A stretch of DNA of 64,000 nt. Origin: Hyaloperonospora brassicae. Lineage: Eukaryota > Oomycota > Peronosporomycetes > Peronosporales > Peronosporaceae. The notes below the pieces were generated by a model. That model saw nothing but the letters and a program-made list of their open reading frames with translations. It was not told the DNA's origin and made no database searches. The DNA is taken from the NCBI GenBank assembly GCA_947650285.1, contig CANTFL010001490.1:472919-536918 (forward strand). The letters run 5' to 3'. Shown one piece after another: positions 1 through 11,019 of this stretch. Numbering within the stretch: the first letter of the stretch is position 1; every line of letters starts with the position of its first letter. A program made the position numbers and the translations under genes.

Positions 1-3000
1 AATCCACTACACGTTAGAGGGCGAAAAGTACGATGATGACTTCATCGTACTGGATTGGATGACAAATTTGATGTCATCCTGGGATTACCTTGGCTCACAA
101 AGTACGAGCCAAGGGTGAGATGGCAGCATCGATCCGTGAAGATGCCTGCCGCTTGTTCATCAGATGGCCATCTGATGAACATCTTGGAGCGTCCACAAGC
201 GTGTGGATGTTCTGCGAGTGAGTGCGATGGCCTCACTTGCGGTACGGTCGTTAGCACGACTGCACAAGATCACAGTGTAGTTGATCACTACACTGTGGAG
301 CAAGCTCTCGGCGGCTGTACAGAGGTACATGCTGCGCCGAAGGTCCACCACTCGAATAAGTCGAGTGGACCGGGACATGGATGCATGCCTAGCGGGCAGC
401 ATCTTAGACAGAAGAAACCTGTTGCCCCCAAGGGGCAACATGGAAATCCTAGGTCGACTGGAGAGTCGACCGTAGAGGATCGGTGCCTGACTGTGGTTGC
501 ACAGCCACAGTCGGAAGACGTCGAGGGAATAAGTCCCCACGTACTTGAGGAAGGAATTCCTCAAGAGTCACTTGCTGAGGGATCAGGCCTTCAGGAACCT
601 GTGGAACGAAGTTCTCAAGAAGAAAATGAGACGTTGAACGTCTTGGTTAATGACGGATCAATCGTAGGCACTTATACGCTTGATCTGATTGTGCCTTCGA
701 AGTTAACTTCGGAGATAACTCAATTGCCAACGCTAGAACCGAAACGGTTCTTGAGTGATCTGCGCAGTGGCAAAGTCAAGCAGATCTGCATACTCGTTGC
801 AGAGGATGTGTATGTGACCGACATTCGGTCGGCAACAGTATTTGCCGAGAACGAACGGGTTCTCAGCAGCTCATCGATGGACGAAAGTGTCCTCGAGGAG
901 AAGACTCGGATTGAGCGATACACGTCTCAATCCTGGGAGTCACTTCAGGCAAATCCTTTGTATAAGGATTTGATCGAATTTAAGGATGTATTCCCTGAAT
1001 CCGTACCTTGCGAGTTGCCTAAGGACAAAGGCACTCGACACGAGATCGAGCTCAAACCGGGCTCGAAGTACTGTGTCATGAAGCAGTGGACACTGCCTCG
1101 TGAACAAGTACTAGCGATCGACAAGTTCTTTGCCGATCGCTTAGTAGCGGGCTATGTGAGGGAATCAACATCCCCTCACATATCTCCGACCTTCTGTGTG
1201 CGAAAGGCCACAGGAGGGTGGCGGATAGTGCACGCATTCAACAAGTTGAATGCTGCAACGGTACCGGCTCAGACGCCGATACCGAGGAAGGACGTCATAA
1301 TAGATGGTATGTCAAAGAGTACCATCTTTTCTTCCATGAATCTGATGGATGGATTCTATCAGATCCTCATGCGTGAGCGGGACATCCCGTTCACGGCAGT
1401 GAGTACCCCCAGCGGGATGCTGTGGGAGTGTCTAGTGATGCCACAGGAGCTGAGTAATGCCCCTGCAACATTCAACAGATGTGTCACAAATCTGTTGAGA
1501 CCGGTGCGAGACTTCGCACCGAGTTACTTCGACGATGTGTTTGTCCATAGACGGGCTATGGACGGAAAGACGGACGTTGAAGTTCACAGAACTCACGTTC
1601 GTCAGGTTCTTCAACTTATGCGCAAGTATAAGTTGTACGCCAACCCTAAGAAGTGTATATTCGCGGCTAGCGAAATACCACTTCTTGGGTGCATCGTGGG
1701 TAAACACGGCGTACGCCCTGATCCCGAAAAGATCAAGGCGATCACCGACTGGCCAGTGCCAGTCGATGTCAAGGGACTAAGGAAGTTCCTTGGCCTAGCG
1801 GCGTACTTGCACAAGTACTCGCGCAACTACGCCGAGATGACGGTACATCTTTCTTGCTTGCGCAAGAAAAATGTCAAGTGGTCATGGAACGCTGAGTGCC
1901 AGCGTTCCTTTGAAGGTATCAAGCAAAGCTTGATGAAATCGCCGATCTTGGCGATTGCAGATCAGGACAGACCATTTCATGTGGTCTGTGACGCCAGCGA
2001 TTTTGCAATCGGCTGTGCGTTAATGCACTTCGACGCAGATGGCGCGGAGCGCGTCATCTGTTATCAGTCGCGTCAGCTGCAAGCAGCTGAGCGTAATTAC
2101 CCAGTGCATGACAAGGAACTCCTTGCCATGAAATACGCACTAGCTAAGTTCCGGGTCTATCTCCTCGTAGATAGACCGTTCATCGTGTATACCGACCATG
2201 CGTCAATACGCACGGCCGTAAAAATCCCGCACCTCTCGCAAAGGATGGTGAGGTGGCTGTCTTTCTTCGGGGAGTAAACTTCTCCGTGGAGTATAAACCA
2301 GCACGATTAAACGTCGTCGCTGATGCGCTCTCGCGCCAGCCCGATTTCGAGCCGAACGCACAATTCAACAGTGATGATAAGCCCACTGTTGCGAAACTGA
2401 CAGCCAGTGTCCCGTCGTCAAGTTTACTTGACGACGTACTAAAGGCATACGCAGAAGATAAGGATCTTCTGCGATTAATGGATCATCTGTTGAATCCATC
2501 CAGTAAATCACTGAAGAATTTACCGGCTTTGTACCGATCCGATGAGGATCGGTAAACAACGCGTAACGGAATTGATTATTATACAGCCGCTAGTGGCGAC
2601 ACGCCTCGTGTCGTCGCACCCGCTCATCGTGATATGCGATTATGCATCATGTATGAGTGTCACGATGCCCCAACAGGTGCCAATCGTGGGAGAGAAAAGA
2701 CTTACCTCACAGTAAGTCGTGACTTTTACTGGCCCCGCCAGTATCAGTTTGTACGCAAGTACATACGTTCTTGCGAGGTTTGCCAACGAGGTAAGCCTAG
2801 TCCTTCATCCCGTGCACCATTACAGCCTCTACCGGTACCGGCAGAGTGCTGGCAGTCCGTTTCAATGGACTTCGTCTTCGGTTTTCCCGAAGACGCTCAC
2901 AAGAATAATGGCATTCTTGTGTTCGTTGACCGGTTCAGCAAGATGGTGCATCTTGCTGAAGTGCCCGAGTCCATCACGGCACCCGGCTGTGCTCGTATCT

Positions 3001-4579
3001 TTCTTGACACGGTCTTTAGACTCCACGGGTTACCCCGTGAACTCGTATCCGACCGTGACCCTCGGTTCACGGCGGCATTCTGGCAAACCGTGTTCCGTAC
3101 TCTCGGAACACGATTGAAGATGTCCACTTCTGACCATCCAGAAACAGATGGTCAGACGGAACGCGCGAACCGTGTCCTCGAAGAGATCCTTCGAGGATAT
3201 GTCCACTCGTTTTCGAGTTGGAGCGAATTTCTACCCATGGTGGAATTCGCCATCAATAATTCGGTGCATGCTTCAACACAGCACACACCGTTTTACGTGA
3301 ATGGCCTACGCCATCCACGTGTGCTTACCCTTATAGAGTGTGACTCTTGGATAAGGGGGGAGGGACTCGCTCGAGCAAAAACCGTTTTGGCTCTTGCTCA
3401 TCACGTGTCGACGCTAACGTCGTCACGTATGATGCCGATGTCGATCAGGTCGACATCGATGAAGAAGATCGCCTCAATAATAGCGATGACGCTATTATTG
3501 ACTCGGATGATGATGACGATGCTGGTGTATTCAGCATCGTCAACGATTATGTCAGCGAGGAAGAAGACAACCTCGCTGAAGAAGAGAGCAATCTCTTAGC
3601 AGTGCGCACGAAGCGCACTACCAGACAAAACAAAGAGTCAGCAGAGAACTTCCTGCTGACTCGAGAAGCGGTAGTACGTTTCGTTCAGGACTCCATCGCA
3701 AATGCTGTGGACCGTCAGAAACGGAACGCAGACAAGAATGGAAGAGCAAATGTTCTTTCATTTAAGGTTAATGACCTAGTACTACTGTCTAAGGTAAACT
3801 TACCTGGACATGCAGTCACTAGTGTCGGCAGTAGTAAACTACTGCCGAAATACATTGGGCCATTTCGAGTGTTGCATCGCAAGGGCAATGCATAAACACT
3901 CGAATTGCCACGTAGGATGCGCACGCATCCTACGTTTTACGTGGGGAGGCTTAGGTCGTACTGTCAGTACGAGCCTTCTTCTTCCGATGAAGATAGCCCC
4001 CACGTTCAAGAACATCCATCAAGTTCTTGCGTTCGCGCTCCAGACGATCCGTCTGGTCGCGCAGATATGATACCTCGGAACTCAACCGAGATATCTCCCC
4101 GCGAGCTGTCGCCAGCTCGCCGAAAAGGGAGCGGACATCGCGCTCGACCTGAAGCTGCGCTGTGGCATCATCGGCGCGATCTCTCGCCCGATCAGCCTCG
4201 TGATCCTTGCGGTTCTTCCGCACGGTATCGGTCAAAGCGTAGCGCCGGTCGCGCTCGTGCTTCAAGTCATCGCGCAATTCATCGATTTCGCGATCCATCT
4301 CGTAAGGGTCGAGATGGTGAACCGAATCATCTGGAGGAGGTCTTTCCTCCTCCACCACATCCTTTGGTGGATGCTCACGGTGATCAACGCTTTCTAGTGG
4401 AGCGTATCTTGAATCACCGTGACGATTCAGGAACAAGGACGAGCTACCTCGTCCAGTGGCGGGGGTATCCACCCTCTTGGAACAGCTGGGAGCCCCGCTC
4501 TCAGCTGTTGATGGATGTTGAAGGTCTCGTCCGCCAGTATGAAGAGACCCATCCGATGAGTCCTGTGGCCCATCGGTAA
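1..4579 (+). pseudogene. pol: pol polyprotein of Gypsy copy A (PR-RT-RNase H-IN-chromodomain), broken
   Basis: The main open stretch, 55-2277 (740 codons), begins at the end of the protease (ILGLPW) and holds the RT with catalytic YFDD at 1525-1536 and the RNase H with its first Asp in VCDAS (Asp codon 1990-1992). A missing base at about 2275 shifts frame; the next stretch ends with a stop at 2553. Integrase follows (2634-3599): a zinc-finger region in which the second His of the usual HHCC set is replaced (GANRG, where B and C have GHRG), then the D,D,E core (SMDF, SDRDPRF, QTERAN). Frame changes again after a G6 run (3355-3360) into an acidic linker and the GPY/F module (YIGPFRV), a stop at 3893-3895, and finally the chromodomain, about 4400-4560 ([19 protein letters not shown]). 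The polyprotein supplies the enzymes for reverse transcription and integration; this copy cannot be translated as one chain. Confidence 0.93.
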
Positions 4580-5533
4580 ACACGAGCCCTAGGCGCTTGT
4601 AGACGGATTGCAAGTTTGAAATCGCGTCACGCATCTCAGCCGAGATGTGTGCCCTTCCCCAGGGCGAATTTAGGTAAAACACATCCCTATGTGCACGCTG
4701 CGAGTTGTTAACACAACTCGCACAAGGGTCTCCCCATGTGAGGCAAGGAATGCCTGCCTCACTCGATAAACAGTGCAACCGGTACCTAGCACCGGTTGGC
4801 GTGTCGCCTCAAGTTTCTTGAGCCACCCTTCTCGTCCAAAATTCTTTACGTTCTGGACGAACGCGTTCCACGCAGCCAAAAGCGATGCTTTGTCACGCTT
4901 TTGGTTGCTGTTGTACCATCAATGTCTAAGAAAAACATCGAGATAAAAATCTTCTTCAGCGCGAAAGTTCTTCGCGCTGGAACTCAAGCCGTGAAGATCA
5001 GTCGCATCGAATAAGGGTATTCGATGGTGTTGGCTTGTCTCGTGAGACAAGCTATTGATGATCCGTTCGGGCAAACGCCACGGCTTCAGCTCATCACGCT
5101 TCACAGTGGTACCCTTGTCGGTACCACAGTTGTCAGTATGACGATGGGTTGCACCATCGTCAAGTCGCTCGTGCGAAGGAGCACGAGCTGATTGCGGTGA
5201 TGAGCAAACATACTCATCACCCGATTCGTCATCACTGCCGAACAGACTGTGTTGCAACTCACGATCCCGTTCGTTCGGCAGTGGCCTTGGCGAACACTGA
5301 GGCGTCGCCGGTGAGCGAGACGCCTCTGGCGCATTGCCCGAGTCAGACACGTCTGACTCGCCAGAGTAGATGACCTCTACGTCGAGGTCATCATGCGCAC
5401 GCGGTGAGGTGCCGCGTGCACCTGCAGCACCTGTTGCTACAGGCGAAGAAGGAGCAGCAGACGACGAATCGTCTGCCGCAGAGGCTGGCACAGCACCGGG
5501 CTGTGTAGGTCTTGAGTCACCTCGCATAGACAT
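3951..5533 (-). pseudogene. antisense ORF of Gypsy copy A (unknown protein, coiled-coil C-terminus)
   Basis: The reading frame runs opposite to pol from an ATG at 5531-5533 just inside the element. The N-terminal part (5533-4919) is Ser/Pro/Ala/Asp rich and ends at an in-frame stop where copies B and C read Arg. A 22-base deletion at about 4800, between two ACGCC repeats, shifts the frame. The C-terminal part (4778-3951) stays open and covers, on the other strand, the chromodomain and linker. Its last ~115 residues are charged with heptad-like spacing (ELRDDLKHERDRR, SSEVSYLRDQTDRLERER) and look like a coiled coil ending in a basic KKKAR tail. I do not recognise the family. Antisense frames at this place are known in some plant Gypsy elements, with unknown function. 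Confidence 0.7.
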
Positions 5534-5650
5534 GTTAACTATGCGAGGTCAAGCGGAAAGTGAATGGAACGGACCCAACAAGTGCTCCCTGTCCCAATGG
5601 TGGTCAACGGGTGGCCGCCATATTTTCGATAGTCACACGGTGACTATCAG

Positions 5651-5666
5651 TTAAGGGGGGGGGTGA
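5651..5666 (+). other. polypurine tract of Gypsy copy A
   Basis: A run of nine G preceded by TTAA lies three bases before the LTR start TGTAAC. This is the expected place and composition of the plus-strand primer. The matching C-rich tract sits next to the 3' LTR in copies B (27365-27375) and C (37964-37978), with a different number of C in each, which suggests slippage. Confidence 0.8.
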
Positions 5667-6057
5667 TGTAACTGGGCAGCCCGTTACATGAAATTGTCAC
5701 TTTAAGGAAAGTGACAATAAAGAATATGAAGTTGGATATTCTTTAAACAATATCACCAAAGTGGTGATATTGAAGGGTCGACCAAAGTGTCTGTTCATTG
5801 GTTGATATCTTGATGATATCAACCCACCAATTGCCGCAAGACGCGCGCAATGAGTGGTGACGAGACGTCACCATACACTCAGTTATATTAACATAATTAA
5901 GTTAAGTCAAACAGAGAGATAGTAGTTAAAAGACTTAATTATATTAATATAACAGTTCTGCTTTTACCCTACCTACGCTTCCTCGCTTGCCACGTGTACG
6001 TCTGTCGGGGCACCGAAACCCTTGCGTTAAGTTCACGCAAGGGTGTGCCCCGTTACA
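5667..6057 (+). repeat. 3' LTR of Gypsy copy A (391 bp)
   Basis: It starts TGTAAC and ends CCCCGTTACA. It matches the LTRs of copies B and C (391-392 bp) in reverse orientation. The ends of the family form a 12-bp inverted repeat, TGTAACGGGGCA with TGCCCCGTTACA; in copy A one T interrupts the left arm. Inside are perfect stems, for example CAATATCACCA (5748-5758) with TGGTGATATTG (5762-5772). AT-rich TTAATATAAC about 110 bases before the end could serve as a core promoter, but I cannot show that. Confidence 0.93.
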
Positions 6058-7560
6058 GGCCGCGCATGCTGGTATTCGCGGGAAGGCGAGCAGTATATAC
6101 CAGATCAATATTCGTTAAATGAAGAGCAGGTAGAGTCCAAATCGTCCGCCGAGTCCACAGGGATAGGTGATTTGTGGAGAACCTGAGGGTGTCGAAAAAA
6201 AATCGTGAGCAACGCTCAGTAGCTTGAATGTCGGAGGCGAATTTGCGCCGAGAAGCTAACTGCTCGGACTCCTCTAATTTTACGGATAGAATCGCCTTCG
6301 CAGAAGCAATAGCGGAAGAAGGGTCCACCGAAGGTTCCAAAGCCTGCCGATGGCGAAGTCGTTTGACGGGTAGGTGGAGATCTTCGATAGCACGGAGACG
6401 TGCATTTTTTAAACGAGAAACAACCCGCGAAGAAAGATGAAGTCTTGCCGTTTATGCTCATCGAGCAAGCATCCGGGATTCGGGCGCCTCAACATTGGAT
6501 TAAATGACGCAGCAAGTCGGAGTAAGGAAGTACGTAAATAGTCCTGAGCCTTAGGCAAGTGGATGACCCATGAAGTGCATTTCCAAGGAGCACGGCCCGG
6601 AGGCCGAAAGGTATTGGAGCCGAGACGAAACGATAAACCAATGTGATCCCCCGTTCCAGATTGAGCCGTTAAATCGTGGGAAACCGTATTAAAAACGGAG
6701 CGAAAAAGTCCATAATTCACAAAAAGATAGTCTAAGCGAGAAGCACGGGTCGGACCGGTGAACTCTTGAACGTCGAGATGCTGAAGGCGCCACGGGTCGA
6801 CCAATCGTAATGCCTACATCCAGCTAAGTAACTCGTCCCAGCCTTGAAGGCGAGCCCGATTGATTGAACGGGCCTGGTCCAATTGAGTGGAAATAACCGT
6901 ATTAAAGTCTTCCATAACAATGTGGTGGGCGTCATCCTCGAAGTGACGAGGAAGGGCCGAAAGAAATTGCGGGCGGTGCTCCGGGGAGGCAGGGGCATAT
7001 ATGACATGAATGTAGGTACGAATCGAGTCCAGCGTTCCCGCAACCAGTACATAGCGGGAGAGAAGCAGAGCAGAACTGACGTAGCGGGAAGTAACATCGT
7101 GGAGAGCACGAATTGGACAGGTTGGGGTTATAAGCAAGCCTACACCCGCCAGCCCAGTGAAGGAGGTCATGTTGTCTTGGGACCAAAAACTGAATTGAGC
7201 CGAGAAGCTGTTTGCAAGAGGTATTTGAACTTATCAAACCTCCTAAGTCCAGTAAAAGGGTCTCTTATAGGCCAACCAGGTGGAAATTGTTGGAAAATAG
7301 TTTAAGGTCGAAAGCGTGATGGCATTGCAAGCATGCGGACAGGACTGAGATGTCTGGCATCTTTGTTCGTCGGGTTAAGCTGTCACATCCTGGATAAGCA
7401 AGCGCGATTGCACGGCAGACTCGATGATCAAAATCGGACCGGCGGCGCGTATGTAACAAACGGGTGACCCATATCGCAAATCGGGTGCAATACCTCTGTT
7501 TGCTATGGCAGCAACATACCGAGTCTTTAGATGTACGGCCCTTTGTAGTCATACATCGAG
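6058..7560 (-). mobile_element. LINE (non-LTR retrotransposon) endonuclease-region remnant
   Basis: Read on the - strand, 7170-6814 gives an apurinic-type endonuclease stretch: GLAGVGLLI, then VLVAGTLDS, HVIYAP and MEDFNT, where GDFN is usual. A frame change leads to 6804-6409 (DPWR, SRLDYLFV, SGTGDHIGL, PGCLLDEHKR), the end of the nuclease and the start of the inter-domain region typical of L1-like oomycete LINEs. The part at 7552-7265 contains a possible zinc-knuckle remnant. Several stops and frame changes show that it is dead. It is cut on the left by the 3' LTR of Gypsy copy A, so the RT region is missing from this window. Confidence 0.8.
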
Positions 7561-7590
7561 CCGGTATCAGAGAGAGAAGTGGACCACAAG

Positions 7591-7675
7591 TGTGTCATCC
7601 TATCCTGAAAGAATCACCACACGTCTCATCCTATCCGGAAGGACACTCATCTATCTCATCCTACCCTGAAAAGAC
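7591..7675. repeat. 30-bp direct tandem repeat, about 2.8 units
   Basis: Units begin at 7591, 7621 and 7651. They share TCTCATCCTATCCGGAA with few differences and are exactly 30 bp apart. No coding role is evident. Confidence 0.75.
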
Positions 7676-9328
7676 AAAAAGCCGAGTTTATCGACAAAGT
7701 GCAGGCTGTGTTGTCGATGCAAATATGGATGTCAGCAACGACGAATTGCGGCGTGCGAAGCTACTTAGATCTGTGGTCGTGCTAACACCGTCGATTACCC
7801 TTTATACTGGTGGTAGCTGTAGACGAATCACCATTAATTTACTAGAGTCGGCACTTGACGCAACAACTCATCAATCGTGCGGGGTGAGACGAAAGCTACA
7901 CAATGTGGATGGAACGTATTCGCCATCAGCCGACCTTTTCGAGTGCATTTGTGCAAGAGGTGATGGCAAACTCGAAGGTCAGGGAAGCTGTATGGTGCAC
8001 GTGGGTCGAAATGTCCCGACGTTTTGGTATGACTTTGACAGGTTTAGTAAGAGACGTGAAACAGCTCGCAATTTATTGCAGCCCTGAAAACCTGATCAGC
8101 CCAACTTTGTTGGGTATCGTAATGGCATACAGCGGGCAGTGGGCGGCGCACGACCCATTTTCTGCAAACAGGGGTCGCTCGATCACAACTTCTGGCGTTG
8201 CATGATGACACGACCGATATAGTGGCAATCAGCTGTCGATCATCGTTGAGACAGCACGAACGCGAAAATTGCAGAACGACATGTGGCTTTCTAGCTCTCT
8301 TTTTGCAGCGAATCTTGCAGTCAGCTGACCTATACGGTCTTGTTGCGTGTCGAGACCAGGCTACAGCTATGCAGCATATCAAGTGAGTACCATCGAAAGG
8401 TCAACTGGAACCCAGGACCTAGTTACGATAGATCCCATGAAAGGACCGATGGGATGTTATAGTGTGATGATGAAACATGTGGCGAGGCGTCTTGCAACTG
8501 AGTCCATATCTTCACGTACACGCCCACATGACAAAGCCTTTTGAGTACGTCTTGGCTTAGAGCGGAGGTGTGTCGTACAATGTTGAGGCCATTTGCATGA
8601 CAAGAGCACTGCAACAGCGCCAATGCCAGAATCTCCCAGAGATTGCGAGTTTCTTTCTTTCTAGCTGTGATCTTTCGCAATAACAGTGAGGCCTTTGCTC
8701 CATCTTTGGCAGAATAGCCTTTTAAATGTGTGCGCTCGCTAGGTTTAATCGAAAGCGCAAGACGATCAATCAATCTGTCATTACGTTGATGCATCTTGTG
8801 ATTCCGTGTTTGCACAGTTGCTTCAAGGTAAACCAAGGCTACTGTGCTATTGATGGAGGTAATGCTGTGCATTGTGCGTCAGAAGCTTATCGATAACTGC
8901 ACCAACTTGTGCATGACTGTTTCTTGCATGAGTAGCGTATACTTGTACCAGATTGTAAACGGCGGACGTTGAAACAGCTCAAAAGCAGTGGCGGGGTACA
9001 GATATACTCTCTGCGGCTGCAGCGGGCATCCAAAAGACAATCCTTGTGTCGTGTGCACCATCAAAGTCTCGCGGTGCGCTCATGAACACTACTTCGCAGA
9101 TGCAAAGTGATGCAGCGCGCGAAGTCCCATGGTATATTAGTCGAGCAACGGATCGCCGTTCCGCACAGACATCTACAGCAGTGGCAACTGACTCGTTCAT
9201 TCTACTTCTTTGCAGGTCCATCATAACGTCTGCCAAATGCAGCAAGTGGATGGTCGCCTCTTAGACTGCAAAGGTTTGCGGATAGCGAAGCGCGACGTGA
9301 GAAGCGAGGAGATGCTCCTGGAGCAATT
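7676..9328. other. intergenic, no supported gene
   Basis: Only short open frames without recognisable domains occur here. A 100-codon frame at 7903-8205 (+) reads somewhat like protein, but I find no motif, splice-site chain or repeat partner to support it. The last few hundred bases are the 3' flank of the bZIP gene. Confidence 0.5.
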
Positions 9329-11019
9329 TCACAGCTCCCCGAGCAGCGCAGTCACGTCTTCTACTGTCAGATCGCGATCGTCTTTTTTCAAAATAGCGCG
9401 CACAGCATCCGAAGCATCTTTGTTCGGCACTGACAGCGTCTTGTCGACAAAGCTCGGCAGTCGATCCTGATTGGCATCCACCCACCGCAAATATGTGAGT
9501 GACTGCTCCGGCGTCAAAATAGAGTGCAGCATCTCTGTTTGTCGCTGAACCGCCTCCGAGCGCTGCTCGAGACTTTTCTTCAGCTTGCATAAATAGGTCT
9601 GTCGAGTCAACCAAACATTACACGGTAAAGCTCACGCACACGAGAATCCCACAGCTCTGTTTCGACACGCACCACAGCCATTGCTACTCGTCGGCGCTCC
9701 GATTTGCTGCTCTTCGAGTCGCCTGACCTGCACCACGAGCGCAAAGAAAAGGCATCAGAGCACAGATACAGCTAAGCGAGTGCATGTTGCCAACGTGTAA
9801 ACGTACTTGTACAGCGACCTCAGTTTCTCATCCTGCTCGTACGTAAGAGCGAGGTCGCTCGTCAACGTCGACCACAGGGTGTCTTTCTTTACCGTCACGG
9901 GGCTTTTCTTTTTCTCGGGCACGTCTCCAGCATTTTTTACCCCCGCACTATCATCCTTGTCAAAGAACGAATCGTCCTGGATACTGAGCCACAAGAGAAA
10001 CCGGCAGTACGGAGGTAGCAGCAGGTTGTCGAGTTGACGAAAGTTGTAGTCTTTCACAGCAACTCGCTCCTACAAACGTGCCATGCAAGACATCATAGCG
10101 TCATCAGCTACTGCGTGTGACCCATCAGCACGTTTCGCACGAGTCCTTACGACACTGTTTGGTCCAAATCGTTCTTGAATCAGCATCAGACCCTGCCGAA
10201 CCTTTTCCTGAACAGCCTCCAGTTCCAAGCAGGTTGTGCATGAGCCACTCCACTCCTTTTCCATTCTTCCCATCGCACAACATCAAGCCACAGCACATCC
10301 ACGCTAACGCACCTCATCCACACCGCCGTTTTTCCGATCGGCCGCGAGGCTCTTCAGCATATTCGACCGCACTTGGTTCAACGTCTCATCTGCGCGCTCC
10401 AAGTGACTCGCACGCGTCGTGTCAATACTCTCCGTCAGCTGTGACACCTGACTCCACGCACAGCAACGAGAGACGTCAGCCATTCTCTCTTCCCCTTTTT
10501 CCATCCCTCCAGGCACAAAAAACAACACACAAACAACAAGTAACACACACACACACAAAAAGGACCTAACAACAACACACACATACAAACAGCAATACAC
10601 ACACACACTTTCTCCTCCAGCAACTCCAGGTACTGCTTCTTGCGGCGCCGACTCTGACGCGCCGACTCGCGGTTCCTGGCCAGCCGCCGCTGCCGCTTCT
10701 CGTCCGTGTCCAGCGCCCCATTGCTCGACGACGTGTCTTCGTCGTTGGCCATTGGACGCATCATCGAACTCTCGACAAAGCTGCTGATGCTGGGCGGCGG
10801 CTGGAACGCCGAGCTGCTGCTGCTGTTCGTCTCGTCGCTGCCAAACGGCCGCTCGGGCGCCAGCAGCACCGTCTGCCCGTGCGAAAACTGCTCAGCTGCA
10901 TCGACTGCGCTGCTGCTGTCGGTCGCACGTAGTGGGAGCGCATGCAGCGGCTGCTCTGCTGCGACATCGGCCGACAGGAAGTAGCTCAGGAGGTCGTCGT
11001 CTTCCGCCGTGAGGTCCAT
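9329..11019 (-). CDS. bZIP transcription factor, six exons
   Basis: The gene probably encodes a nuclear DNA-binding protein of about 412 residues. My model joins exons 11019-10609, 10447-10313, 10255-10151, 10069-9807, 9727-9673 and 9598-9329, all with GT-AG introns in compatible phase. Exon 1 carries an acidic, Ser-rich N-terminus and the basic region at residues 108-128 (RRLARNRESARQSRRRKK). The canonical Asn116-x7-Arg124 is present, not the Asn replacements seen in some oomycete-specific bZIPs. Leu134 and Leu141 start a short, weak zipper that continues across intron 1. The remaining ~260 residues, ending in a part with ILTPEQSLTYLRWVDANQ, resemble the DOG1-like tail of plant TGA factors; I rate that as a possibility. 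The start of exon 3 is the least certain junction. The gene lies head to head with the R3H gene, 982 bp apart. Confidence 0.88.
10518..10608. repeat. CA-rich simple sequence in bZIP intron 1
   Basis: Repeated ACACAC and AACAACA runs fill most of the first intron of the bZIP gene. They give long spurious frames on both strands. Confidence 0.8.

Larger units (their letters stand above)
1..6057 (+). mobile_element. Ty3/Gypsy chromovirus LTR retrotransposon, copy A (5' end outside window)
   Basis: The window opens inside the protease domain. RT, RNase H, integrase and chromodomain follow to 4579, then an antisense reading frame (3951-5533), a polypurine tract and the 3' LTR. The order PR-RT-RH-IN-chromodomain defines a Ty3/Gypsy chromovirus. 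Gene order and protein sequence match copies B and C, which lie on the other strand. Copy A is the most diverged of the three: it carries single-base frameshifts near 55 and 2275, stops at 2553 and 3893, and a 22-base deletion near 4800. It is therefore a dead copy. Its 3' flank is LINE sequence (6058 onward), so it probably landed in that LINE, but the 5' flank that would show the target duplication is not in the window. Confidence 0.95.

Noticed and set aside
160..564. 134-codon - strand frame inside Gypsy pol, also open in copies B and C
   Set aside because: It is openness on the complementary strand, helped by the palindromic composition of the element. It has no independent motif, unlike the antisense frame near the 3' LTR.
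3353..3362. G6 run as a standard -1 slippery heptamer
   Set aside because: In the pol register the codons are AGG GGG GAG, which do not give X XXY YYZ with re-pairing at both sites; an ancestral one-base loss is simpler.
7903..8205. 100-codon frame that reads like protein
   Set aside because: No domain, no splice chain, and a competing frame covers the same bases; insufficient support.
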